This document shows, piece by piece, positions 24,834-33,044 of a stretch of DNA of 64,000 nt. This stretch comes from Desulfobulbaceae bacterium (GTDB taxonomy: Bacteria > Desulfobacterota > Desulfobulbia > Desulfobulbales > SURF-16). The DNA is taken from positions 1 through 64,000 of the forward strand of contig JALNXE010000008.1 of assembly GCA_023230525.1 (NCBI GenBank), read 5' to 3'. The notes below the pieces were generated by a model. The model was not told the origin of the DNA. It searched no databases and worked only from the letters and a program-made list of their open reading frames with translations. Each line of letters opens with the position of its first letter. The first letter of the stretch is position 1. The position numbers were made by a program, and so were the translations under genes.

Positions 24834-26811
24834 CATTCCGGTGGGAAACGGCTCGCTGCTGATTAATTTTGACGGAAATTATCAGCTGCGCGACATTTAC
24901 TGGCCCTATGTGGGGCAGGAAAATCATACGGCCGGGGAGCCTTGCCGTATGGGCGTCTGGGTGGAGAATACCTTCCGCTGGCTCGACGATGGGCGCTGGC
25001 AACGCAGCCTGCAGTATCTGGATGATTCGCTGGTGACCGAGGTGAAGCTGTTCCATCCTGAGCTTGGTCTGGAGCTGGTTTGCCACGATGTGGTGGATTT
25101 TCATGTGGATATCTACCTGAAAAAGATCTTGGTGCATAATCTGGCGGAGAAAAAGAGGGAGGTTCGTCTTTTTTTCGGCCAGGATCTGCGTATCGGCGGC
25201 CATGCGGTGGGTGACTGCGCCTATTATGAGCCGGACAAGCGGGTGCTGATTCATTACAAGGGCAAACGCTGGTTTCTGGTGAGCACGGCCAAGGGCCGGC
25301 CCGGGGAGTGCAGCGCCGGGCTTGACCAGTGGGCCGTGGGCGTCAAGGGCGTTGGCGATAAGGTCGGCACCTGGCGCGATGCGGAGGATGGCGTGCTCTC
25401 CGGCAACCCGGTGGCCCAAGGCAGCGTGGACTCGGTGGTGGCCCTTCATCTTGAGGTTCCCGGCGGCGGCTGGGCCGAGGGATGGTACTGGCTGGGAGTG
25501 GGGGAGGATTATGCCCAGGTGATGAATATTCAGCACAATCTCTGCCGGCGGGGCGCTGATCCCTATCTGACCAGAACCAGGGACTACTGGCACCTGTGGG
25601 TCAATAAGGAAAAAGACTGCATCGACATGCTGCCCAGGGATCTGCAGCGCCTGTACCGGCGCAGCCTGCTGATTTTGCGCTCGCAGATTGACAACCACGG
25701 CGCCATTCTGGCCGCCAATGATTTTGATATCGCTGGTTTCAACTGCGATACTTATTCCTACATGTGGCCCCGGGACGGGGCCCTGGTCTCCTCGGCCCTG
25801 ATCGATGCGGGGTACGCGGAAATCACCCAGCGTTTTTTCGCCCTGTGCCACCAGGTCATCACCCGGGAGGGCTTTCTGCTCCACAAATACAACCCGGACG
25901 GCTCGCTCGCCTCCTCCTGGCATGGCTGGTACAGGGACGGCGAGCGCCAGCTGCCGGTGCAGGAGGATGAGACGGCCCTGGTTCTCTGGGCATTATGGAA
26001 ACATTTTGACCGTTTCCACGATATTGAGTTTATCAAGCCCCATTACCGCGGGCTGATTGTGCGGGCCGCCAACTGGCTGCTGGCCTTCCGGGATGAGGAA
26101 ACCGGATTGCCGCTGCCCTCCTGGGATCTGTGGGAGGAACGTAAGGGGGTGCATGGCTGGACCGCCGGGGCGGTATGGGCGGGTCTTGAGGCCGCGGCCC
26201 GTTTTGCTCAGGCCTTTGGCCAGGCGGATCTGGCGGAGGATTACCGGCGCGGGGCGGCCGGCATCAAGGCCGGGGTGGAGAAATATCTCTGGCAGCAGGA
26301 GGCGGGCCATTTCGCCAGGATGATCAACCGCGGCAAGGACGGTTCCTGGGAGATTGACACCCGGCTGGACGCCTCCCTGATGGGCTTATGGTATTTCGGC
26401 ATGTTTACCCCTGATCATCCGCAGATTGTCAGCACCATGGAGGCGGTGAAAGACAAGCTGTGGGTCAGGACGGCGGTGGGGGGCATGGCCCGTTATGAGA
26501 ATGACAAGTATCATCAGGTTTCCGATGATCTGTCCAATGTAGCCGGCAATCCCTGGTTCATTTCCACCCTGTGGCTGGCCCAATGGTACATTGCCAGGGC
26601 GAAAAACGCGGCGGAACTGAAAAAGGCCCTGGAGATCATGCAGTGGGTGGCTGACCGGACCCTGCCCAGCGGGGTCATGGCCGAACAGGTGCATCCCTAT
26701 ACCAATGCGCCGCTTTCCGTGAGCCCGCTCACCTGGAGCCATGCGGCCTTTGTCCAGACCGTGCTGGAGTATATCCCCAGGCACCGGCAGGTGATTCTGC
26801 CGAAAATCTGA
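24823..26811 (+). CDS. Glycoside hydrolase family 15 protein (glucoamylase-like)
   Basis: Likely releases glucose from alpha-glucans or trehalose-type substrates. 662 residues: N-terminal beta-sandwich about 1-270, then the (alpha/alpha)6 barrel with YMWPRDGALV, GSLASSWHGWY, the general-acid motif SWDLWEERKGVHGWT, and the general-base region MAEQVHPYTNAPLSVSPLTWSHA. There is no signal peptide, so it acts in the cytoplasm, where glucokinase (two genes on) could take its product. GTG start 24823 overlaps the zwf end by 11 bases. Exact substrate (maltooligosaccharide, glycogen or trehalose) cannot be read from sequence. Confidence 0.9.
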   Translation: MPRDIPVGNGSLLINFDGNYQLRDIYWPYVGQENHTAGEPCRMGVWVENTFRWLDDGRWQRSLQYLDDSLVTEVKLFHPELGLELVCHDVVDFHVDIYLKKILVHNLAEKKREVRLFFGQDLRIGGHAVGDCAYYEPDKRVLIHYKGKRWFLVSTAKGRPGECSAGLDQWAVGVKGVGDKVGTWRDAEDGVLSGNPVAQGSVDSVVALHLEVPGGGWAEGWYWLGVGEDYAQVMNIQHNLCRRGADPYLTRTRDYWHLWVNKEKDCIDMLPRDLQRLYRRSLLILRSQIDNHGAILAANDFDIAGFNCDTYSYMWPRDGALVSSALIDAGYAEITQRFFALCHQVITREGFLLHKYNPDGSLASSWHGWYRDGERQLPVQEDETALVLWALWKHFDRFHDIEFIKPHYRGLIVRAANWLLAFRDEETGLPLPSWDLWEERKGVHGWTAGAVWAGLEAAARFAQAFGQADLAEDYRRGAAGIKAGVEKYLWQQEAGHFARMINRGKDGSWEIDTRLDASLMGLWYFGMFTPDHPQIVSTMEAVKDKLWVRTAVGGMARYENDKYHQVSDDLSNVAGNPWFISTLWLAQWYIARAKNAAELKKALEIMQWVADRTLPSGVMAEQVHPYTNAPLSVSPLTWSHAAFVQTVLEYIPRHRQVILPKI

Positions 26812-26834
26812 TGGCTTCGTAAAAACTGAAGATT

Positions 26835-26907
26835 CACCACAGAGAGCACAGAGCACACTGTTAACTGACTGAAATATTTTCTCTGTGATCTCGGTGTGCT
26901 TTGTGGT
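26835..26907. repeat. Dispersed imperfect palindrome, copy 2
   Basis: CACCACAGAGAGCACAGAG at the left and CTCTGTGATCTCGGTGTGC...TTTGTGGT at the right form a long imperfect hairpin. Its reverse complement matches the element at 6861-6942 over its whole length. It fills most of the spacer between the GH15 gene and glk and codes for nothing. Confidence 0.7.
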
Positions 26908-26969
26908 AGAAAAATGACTTATTGAAGTTCATGAAAATGTAACCAACCCCTCAATTCTGAAACGGATCA

Positions 26970-27971
26970 ATGACCTATCTCCTCGCCGCCGACATCGGCG
27001 GCACCAAGACGGATGTGGCAATCTTTGCCGCTGATCAAGGTTTAAGCCGTCCCATGCACCAGGCTACCCTGGCAAGCCGGGATTATGCATCCTTTGCGCA
27101 ACTGCTTACAGTCTTTTTGCAGAGGGTGAAGCTGCAGCCGGATCGCGCCTGTTTCGGGGTGGCCGGCCCGGTATTAAACAACCGGGTCAAACTGACCAAT
27201 CTCCCCTGGGAGATAGCCGGCAGGGATATTGCCGGGCAGTTTGCCCTGGCCAGGGTTGACATTATCAACGACCTGGTGGCTGTGGCCAGCTCCATTCCGC
27301 ATTTGACGGATAATGACCTGCTTGTTCTGCAGCACGGTACCCGGCAGGACAAGGGGGCGCTGGGGGTGGTGGCGCCGGGCACCGGGCTGGGCATCGCCTT
27401 CTGTATCTGGGCTGGCAGCGGTTATCTGGCCTGCCCTTCCGAAGGGGGACATGCGGGGTTTCCCCCTGCTGATCCTGACGAGCTGGAATTGCTTGGTTTC
27501 CTGCTCGATCATGGCATTGAGCCGAGCTTTGAATCGCTCTGTTCCGGCTCGGGGCTGCCCAATATTTATCGATTTCTGATTGACACCGGCGGGTTTGCCG
27601 AAGCTGACTGGCTGCGGGCGGAACTGGCCGCAGCCGTTGATCCCACCCCGGTGATTGTGCGGGCGGCGCTGGGGCCGGGGAAAAGATGCCCGGTCTGCAC
27701 TGAGACCCTGCGTCTTTTTACCGGGATCCTGGCCGGGGCCTGCGGCCATCTGGCGGTGACCGTGCTGGCCACCGGCGGCATCTATATCGGCGGCGGCATC
27801 CCCCCGAGAATTCTCCCCCTGCTGCAGCAAAAGGATTTCATCAATCGTTTTACCGGCAAGGGGAAGATGTCCGGTTTGCTGGCGGCTATTCCCGTCTCGG
27901 TCATTATCAACCCCAAGGCCGCCCTGATCGGCACCGCGGCGTATGGTTTACGCACAGATGACAGTCAATAG
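26970..27971 (+). CDS. glk: Glucokinase
   Basis: Phosphorylates glucose to glucose-6-phosphate with ATP. 333 residues, near the family length, with the phosphate-binding start AADIGGTKTDVA, the sugar-site region FGVAGPVLNNRVKLTNLPW, catalytic Asp in IINDLVAVA, GVVAPGTGLGIA, SEGGHAGFPP and ATGGIYIGGGI. It supplies the substrate of Zwf. The upstream spacer contains a palindromic repeat and there is no strong Shine-Dalgarno site. Confidence 0.95.
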   Translation: MTYLLAADIGGTKTDVAIFAADQGLSRPMHQATLASRDYASFAQLLTVFLQRVKLQPDRACFGVAGPVLNNRVKLTNLPWEIAGRDIAGQFALARVDIINDLVAVASSIPHLTDNDLLVLQHGTRQDKGALGVVAPGTGLGIAFCIWAGSGYLACPSEGGHAGFPPADPDELELLGFLLDHGIEPSFESLCSGSGLPNIYRFLIDTGGFAEADWLRAELAAAVDPTPVIVRAALGPGKRCPVCTETLRLFTGILAGACGHLAVTVLATGGIYIGGGIPPRILPLLQQKDFINRFTGKGKMSGLLAAIPVSVIINPKAALIGTAAYGLRTDDSQ

Positions 27972-28671
27972 GGAGTTTGCCAAAAAAGCGGCCATTGTCG
28001 GGCTGATTATCGGCTGCCTTGCCGCCTTCCAATATCTGGGGCTGGGGCGGTATCTGTCCCTCGACTATCTGAAGCAGTCCCAGGAGCGCTTTGCCGGGCT
28101 GTATGGGGCAAGGCCCTTGGCAGTCATTGCCTCCTACATGCTGATCTACATTGCCGTGACGGCCCTTTCCCTGCCCGGGGCGGTGATCATGACCCTGGCC
28201 GGCGGGGCGCTGTTCGGCCTGGCGGTGGGCACGGTGGTCATCTCCTTTGCCAGCACCATCGGGGCAACGCTGGCCTGTCTGGTGTCCCGTTTTCTGCTGC
28301 GGGACTGGGTGCAGAAGAAATTCGGCGAGCGGCTGGCGCCGATCGACAAAGGCATTGAACGGGAGGGCGGCTTCTACCTCTTCACCATGCGGCTGGTGCC
28401 GGCCTTTCCCTTTTTTCTCATCAATCTGGCCATGGGGATCACCAGGATCCCGATTTTTCAGTATTACTGGGTGTCGCAGATCGGCATGCTGCCCGGCACC
28501 ATTGTCTATGTCAATGCCGGCAAGGAACTGGCCAAAATTGACTCCGCATCCGGCATTCTCTCGCCCAGCCTGCTGGTCTCTTTTGCCCTGCTGGGGCTGT
28601 TTCCGCTGACCGTAAAAAAGATCATGGCTGCGGTGAACAGAAGAAAAGGGGGGAACCATGACGAAATTTGA
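27943..28671 (+). CDS. TVP38/TMEM64 (DedA-like) family membrane protein
   Basis: Polytopic inner-membrane protein of about 242 residues. The N-terminal helix (about 14-34) is followed by the family core VTALSLPGAVIMTLAGGALFG, GATLACLVSRFLLR, and TMRLVPAFPFFLINLAMG...GTIVYVNAGKEL, with a last helix near the C-terminus. Members are proposed to act in lipid transport or membrane homeostasis. The start is either ATG 27943 (29-base overlap with glk) or ATG 27958. It is commonly found next to a dihydrolipoamide-dehydrogenase-like gene, as here. Confidence 0.9.
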   Translation: MVYAQMTVNREFAKKAAIVGLIIGCLAAFQYLGLGRYLSLDYLKQSQERFAGLYGARPLAVIASYMLIYIAVTALSLPGAVIMTLAGGALFGLAVGTVVISFASTIGATLACLVSRFLLRDWVQKKFGERLAPIDKGIEREGGFYLFTMRLVPAFPFFLINLAMGITRIPIFQYYWVSQIGMLPGTIVYVNAGKELAKIDSASGILSPSLLVSFALLGLFPLTVKKIMAAVNRRKGGNHDEI

Positions 28672-30145
28672 TTTTGATATCGGGGTCATCGGCGGCGGCG
28701 CCGCGGGGCTTACCGTCACCGCCGGGGCGGCCCAGCTCGGGGCGAAAACCCTGCTGGTGGAAAAAGATCCGCAACTGGGCGGCGACTGTCTCCACTTCGG
28801 CTGTGTGCCGAGTAAAACCCTCATCCGTTCGGCCCAGGTCTACCAGACCATGAAAAGGGCGGCACACTACGGCCTGCCGGAGATCACGGTGCAGCCGGTT
28901 GATTTTGTCCGGGTGCGGGACAGGATCAGGTCGGTCATCGCCACCATTCAGCGGCACGACTCGGTGGAACGCTTCTGCAGGCTGGGGGCGAAGGTGGAGT
29001 TCGGCGCACCCCGCTTTATCGACGAGCATAGCGTATCATTAAACGGCAGGAATTATTCGGCCAGGGCATGGGTCATTGCCACCGGCTCTTCGCCGGCCCC
29101 GGCCCCCATCCCCGGCCTTGAGGCCACGCCATTTCTGACCAATCGGGAAATTTTTTACCTCGACCGGCTGCCCGCGACCATGGCGGTCTTCGGCGCCGGC
29201 CCCATTGCCATTGAAATGGCCCAGGCCTTCAACCGGCTGGGCACCAGAGTGTTCGTCATCCAGCGCAGCGGCCAGATCCTCAGCAAAGAGGACCAGGACA
29301 TGGCGGACCTGGTCATGCAGGTCATGGCCGAGGAGGGAGTGACATTTTATCTCAACACCAGGGTGCTCGGCGTGCGTGATCTGGGCACCGCTAAAGAGGT
29401 GAGGCTTACCGACGCCGGGGGCGGGGAGGTGGTCCTCCAGGTTGATGCCCTGCTGGTGGCCCTGGGAAGAGCCGCCAATGTGGAAGGCCTTGGCCTGGCG
29501 GACATCGGCATTATTTTTGATAAAAAGGGCATTGCCGTGGATAACCGGCTGCGCACCAATCACCGGCATATCTATGCGCCGGGTGACATCAACGGCAGCT
29601 TCCAGTTCACCCATGCGGCCGGCTATGAAGGCGGTATCGTGGTCAGCAACGCCATCTTTCATCTGCCCCGCCGGGCTGATTACACCTGGATGCCCTGGTG
29701 CACCTACAGCGATCCGGAGCTTGCCTCCATCGGCATGAATGAGAAGGCGGCCAGGGCCGCGGGCATCGATTACCAGGTGTGGAGCGAGGAATTTGCAGCC
29801 AACGACCGCAGCCTGGCCGAGGGTGAACGGGTCGGCCGCATTAAGATGATCCTTGATGACAAGGAAAAACCCATCGGCGTGCAGATCTGCGGCCCCCATG
29901 CCGGCGAGTTGATCAGCGAATGGGTGGCCATTCTAAACGGCAAGATGAAACTCAGCACCCTGGCCGGTGCCGTACATCCCTATCCGACCCTGGCCGAGAT
30001 CAATAAAAGGGTTGCCGGCAATTATTTTTCCCCCAAGATCTTTTCCGAAACCGTGAAAAAAGGGCTCAGGCTTTTTTTCCAGCTCAAGGGTTCGGCCGGT
30101 GATCCGTGTTCGGATTTGCCATTCAATGATATTTATGGTAAGTAA
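28658..30145 (+). CDS. FAD-dependent pyridine nucleotide-disulfide oxidoreductase
   Basis: Flavoenzyme of the mercuric reductase / dihydrolipoamide dehydrogenase group. 495 residues with FAD motif GVIGGGAAGLTV, redox disulfide GGDCLHFGCVPSKTL, a second nucleotide motif AVFGAGPIAIEMAQ, the FAD-ribityl region HIYAPGDINGSFQFTHAAGYEG, and the dimerisation domain. The usual C-terminal active-site His-Pro is present as AVHPYPTLAEI. No N-terminal metal-binding domain and no mer genes are near, so mercury reduction is not indicated. The gene overlaps the TVP38-family gene by 14 bases with a GGGGGG Shine-Dalgarno site. The physiological disulfide substrate is unknown. Confidence 0.92.
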   Translation: MTKFDFDIGVIGGGAAGLTVTAGAAQLGAKTLLVEKDPQLGGDCLHFGCVPSKTLIRSAQVYQTMKRAAHYGLPEITVQPVDFVRVRDRIRSVIATIQRHDSVERFCRLGAKVEFGAPRFIDEHSVSLNGRNYSARAWVIATGSSPAPAPIPGLEATPFLTNREIFYLDRLPATMAVFGAGPIAIEMAQAFNRLGTRVFVIQRSGQILSKEDQDMADLVMQVMAEEGVTFYLNTRVLGVRDLGTAKEVRLTDAGGGEVVLQVDALLVALGRAANVEGLGLADIGIIFDKKGIAVDNRLRTNHRHIYAPGDINGSFQFTHAAGYEGGIVVSNAIFHLPRRADYTWMPWCTYSDPELASIGMNEKAARAAGIDYQVWSEEFAANDRSLAEGERVGRIKMILDDKEKPIGVQICGPHAGELISEWVAILNGKMKLSTLAGAVHPYPTLAEINKRVAGNYFSPKIFSETVKKGLRLFFQLKGSAGDPCSDLPFNDIYGK

Positions 30146-30336
30146 TTAATTTTTTTCATGTCTGTGACCGCTCGCAATAAAGATGTCATGTTCAACGCAC
30201 ATGGAGTGGGACATTGCGATCGATGATGCTGTTTTTGCCCGGGGCCTTTTTTGCTCATTCTCAGAGCAGGAAAATGTGGTAATTCTTTTAGGTCTTCCCA
30301 ATCGCCAGGTAAACCACACTCCTCTGGACAGGGTAT

Positions 30337-30384
30337 TGCGCGAAGAGGCAGGTGCTGTTCCGCCCTCTTCGTGCAGCCTTTTTT
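30337..30384 (+). terminator. Intrinsic terminator ending the glk-side operon
   Basis: A 12-pair stem (TGCGCGAAGAGG, 30337-30348, with CCTCTTCGTGCA, 30364-30375, one G-T pair) has a 15-base loop and is followed by GCC and six T residues (30379-30384). This is a textbook rho-independent terminator, about 190 bases after the flavoenzyme stop and immediately before the next promoter. Confidence 0.85.
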
Positions 30385-30386
30385 AA

Positions 30387-30414
30387 TTGACACCCGCTGA
30401 ATATATCATATATA
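30387..30414 (+). promoter_or_regulatory. Sigma-70-type promoter of the polysaccharide locus
   Basis: TTGACA (30387-30392) is a perfect -35 box. It is followed after 16 bases by TATATA (30409-30414), close to the -10 consensus. The start would be near 30421. It sits directly after the terminator and points toward the polysaccharide genes, with no other gene between. Confidence 0.75.
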
Positions 30415-30446
30415 CAGGTCAACGGATGAGCAGGTTGCATCCTCCT

Positions 30447-30461
30447 AAGGACGGTAGTATG
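30447..30461 (+). promoter_or_regulatory. ops/JUMPstart-like element in the leader
   Basis: AAGGACGGTAGTATG matches 9 of the 12 bases of the ops core GGCGGTAGCGTG, including the central CGGTAG and the final TG. Ops elements sit in the untranslated leaders of long surface-polysaccharide operons, where they recruit RfaH-family antiterminators. This copy lies about 26-40 bases after the predicted transcript start, in front of a locus longer than 33 kb. Both position and context fit. Confidence 0.55.
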
Positions 30462-30868
30462 CCAGGGTGTCGCCCATCTTACAGAATTTATATTTTTGAT
30501 GGAGTTACGCGGCCTTCAGTCGTGCATGGACGGATTGTAATGCAGGTGCGGGAAAACCGATAACCTGCGCTGCAACGGCCAACGGCTGGCAGTATCCCCC
30601 TGTAATATCAATACCCTGATGTCGGCGTCTGCTGATCAAATGAACTTAATATTATGACCATTTCCAAAACCCACCCCTGCCGGGGAAAAATCAAACGTTT
30701 GCACCGGGGGCAACTGCCGGGATTGCAGAGAGCAGAGCCGGGGGATGGTGATCTTGCCTTGATACCGGCTGATATCTGTGTCCTTTGTGTGGATCAATAC
30801 GTATTCAAGAAGATTTGTTTCAGGCCTTTCGCCGCAAGCAGATTCGCAGACAATCGGTACATTTGACA

Positions 30869-33013
30869 GTGAAACAGGTGTTGATCAAAGGCGGCTCTGC
30901 CGTGGTCGAAGAGGTGCCGGCGCCAACGGTCAGTCCCAAGAACGTGTTGGTGGCGCTCGCGCATTCCTGTGTCAGTGTTGGTACCGAGATGACAGGGCTG
31001 AAAATGTCGGGAATGCCTCTTTACCGCCGTGCATTGAAACAACCAGAGAACGTGAAACGGGTGTTGGAGATGATGCGCGACCAGGGCGTCAGACGAACGC
31101 TCGACCGTGTTCGCGGCAAGCTTTCGGCGGGCAGCGCCACCGGCTATTCTGCCGCCGGGCAAGTGCTCGCAGTTGGCAGCGAAGTTGTCGGTTTTGCGGC
31201 GGGTGATCTTGTCGCCTGCGCCGGCGCAGGCATCGCCAATCATGCCGAAGTCATCGATGTACCTGTCAACCTGGCGGTTAAAATTCCCAAGGGATTGTCA
31301 ACGGAGGATGCTTCCACCGTCACCCTCGGTGCTATTGCCATGCAAGGCTTGCGCAGGACCGCCCCGACCCTCGGCGAAACCATTGCCGTCGTTGGTCTGG
31401 GTATCCTTGGCCAGCTGATGGTTCAGCTTCTGAAAGCCAATGGTTGCCGGGTGATTGGCACAGACTTGGATGCTCACCGGGTACAGATGGCTCTCGCGAA
31501 TGGGATGGATTACGGCATTGATGCCCGTAATGAGAGATTTGTCGAACGGGTTCTCAAGCTGACAGATGATTTCGGTGCGGACGCAACGGTTATCACCGCG
31601 GCCACAGCAAGTGACGAGGTTGTGAGCCAGGCTGCCCAGGCTACCCGCAAGAAGGGACGAGTTGTCCTGGTCGGTGATGTAGGTCTTGGCCTCAAGAGGT
31701 CCGATTTCTACGCCAAGGAACTGGATTTTCTCATCTCCACCTCCTATGGTCCCGGCCGTTATGACCCGGTTTATGAGGAAGGTGGCCACGACTATCCGCT
31801 ACCCTATGTCCGCTGGACAGAAAATCGCAATATGGAGGCGTATCTCCGGATGCTGGCGGATGGGCGGTTGACTCTGGAGCGCTTTACCCGGGAAAGCTAT
31901 CCGGTGGATCAGGCCGGTGAAGCTTATGCTCGGCTGAATGAAGAAGGCGAGAAGCCATTGCTTGTCTTCCTGGCTTACCCGGAGCGTGAAGGGCGTGATA
32001 AACGTCTGGTCAGCCTCAAACCCGCCTGCCGTGCCGGAAAAGGCATGATCCGTGTGGCCCTGGCCGGAGCCAGCAGCTTTGCCCAAGGTGTGCATTTGCC
32101 AAACATGTTCAAACTGCGCGATCGCTTCCGACTTCGCTCCGTGATGAGCCGGACAGGGGCCAATGCCAAGGCTGTGGCCAGTCAGTACAAGGCTGAGTAT
32201 ATTACCACAGACTATGAAGAGATTCTTGCCGACTCCGATATCGATCTGGTATTGATTGCCACTCGCCACAACCTCCATGGTCCCATGGTGTTGCAAGCCC
32301 TGGAAGCGGGCAAGCATGTGTTCGTGGAAAAACCGCTGGCTGTCAATGAGCAGGAGTTGGCGAAGATCAGCGAATTCTACTGCCGTCATCCAGATGGCCC
32401 GGTGCTGATGACCGGTTTCAACCGCAGATTCTCGCCGGCGATATGCCGAGCAGCCGAAATTCTATCCTCCCGAACAACCCCGATAGTTGCCAACTACCGA
32501 ATGAATGCCGGGTATATTTCTTTAAGTCATTGGGTGCATACCGAAGAAGGGGCAGGCCGCAATATAGGCGAGGCGTGCCATATATACGATTTATTTAACT
32601 ATTTTACCAATGCTGAAGCAGTCGAGATCCATGCCGCCTCCATTGCGCCATCGTCCAGGCAATGGGCTCGTAATGACAATTTCGTCGCCACCGTCAGTTA
32701 CCAGGACGGATCGGTTTGCAGCCTGACCTATACCGCTCTTGGTGACAAGTCACATGCCAAGGAGCGGATGGATATCTATGCCGACGGGAAAGTCATCTCC
32801 CTGGATGACTACACAAATCTGGTCTGTGCCGGCGGCAACCACAAGGGCTGGAGTGCTTCCAGCACGCAAAAGGGGCATATGGAAGAACTTAAGGCCCTGG
32901 CCGACTGTCTTCATGACGAAGGCAAGTGGCCGATATCCCTGGAACATCAACTCCAGGCCACAGCCATCAGCTTTGAGGTGGAACGGCAAATCCAGTCACG
33001 GGGTGAAAAATGA
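30869..33013 (+). CDS. Bi-domain oxidoreductase (MDR-like plus Gfo/Idh/MocA-like), first copy
   Basis: About 714 residues made of two dehydrogenase-type halves. Residues 1-370 are a medium-chain dehydrogenase-like domain with the nucleotide motif VVGLGILGQLM but SVGTEMTG in place of the zinc Cys, so it probably lacks catalytic zinc. Residues about 390-714 are a Gfo/Idh/MocA-like domain (VALAGASSFAQGVH; LIATRHNLHG; HVFVEKPLAV; GFNRRFSP), the family that oxidises or epimerises sugars and nucleotide sugars. Such fusions are typical of polysaccharide loci. Start is set at GTG 30869, where similarity to the family begins (KQVLIKGG); TTG 30863 is possible. It is the first gene after the leader. Confidence 0.88.
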   Translation: MKQVLIKGGSAVVEEVPAPTVSPKNVLVALAHSCVSVGTEMTGLKMSGMPLYRRALKQPENVKRVLEMMRDQGVRRTLDRVRGKLSAGSATGYSAAGQVLAVGSEVVGFAAGDLVACAGAGIANHAEVIDVPVNLAVKIPKGLSTEDASTVTLGAIAMQGLRRTAPTLGETIAVVGLGILGQLMVQLLKANGCRVIGTDLDAHRVQMALANGMDYGIDARNERFVERVLKLTDDFGADATVITAATASDEVVSQAAQATRKKGRVVLVGDVGLGLKRSDFYAKELDFLISTSYGPGRYDPVYEEGGHDYPLPYVRWTENRNMEAYLRMLADGRLTLERFTRESYPVDQAGEAYARLNEEGEKPLLVFLAYPEREGRDKRLVSLKPACRAGKGMIRVALAGASSFAQGVHLPNMFKLRDRFRLRSVMSRTGANAKAVASQYKAEYITTDYEEILADSDIDLVLIATRHNLHGPMVLQALEAGKHVFVEKPLAVNEQELAKISEFYCRHPDGPVLMTGFNRRFSPAICRAAEILSSRTTPIVANYRMNAGYISLSHWVHTEEGAGRNIGEACHIYDLFNYFTNAEAVEIHAASIAPSSRQWARNDNFVATVSYQDGSVCSLTYTALGDKSHAKERMDIYADGKVISLDDYTNLVCAGGNHKGWSASSTQKGHMEELKALADCLHDEGKWPISLEHQLQATAISFEVERQIQSRGEK

Positions 33014-33044
33014 GGCCGCCGGTAATGAATATCGAGGAAGTGTA

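Larger units (their letters stand above)
30146..30868. other. Spacer and long untranslated leader before the polysaccharide genes
   Basis: About 720 bases without a convincing gene. The first part holds the terminator and promoter; the predicted leader (about 30421-30868) is ~450 bases and holds the ops-like element. A 70-codon frame at 30654-30866 lacks a Shine-Dalgarno site and any recognisable sequence. I found no riboswitch I could name. Confidence 0.6.

Noticed and set aside
22923..24836. Minus-strand frame of 637 codons opposite gnd and zwf
   Set aside because: Spans two clear plus-strand genes and shows no domain; antisense shadow.
28658..30145. Mercuric reductase
   Set aside because: The CxxxxC flavoenzyme fold fits, but there is no N-terminal heavy-metal domain, no C-terminal Cys pair and no mer genes nearby; a general disulfide reductase call is safer.
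30133..30393. Possible small gene (86 codons, minus strand) in the spacer before the polysaccharide locus
   Set aside because: It overlaps the intrinsic terminator and the promoter, has no Shine-Dalgarno site, and shows no recognisable sequence.
30654..30866. Possible leader peptide (70 codons) before the first oxidoreductase
   Set aside because: No Shine-Dalgarno site, no typical attenuator layout, and no recognisable sequence.
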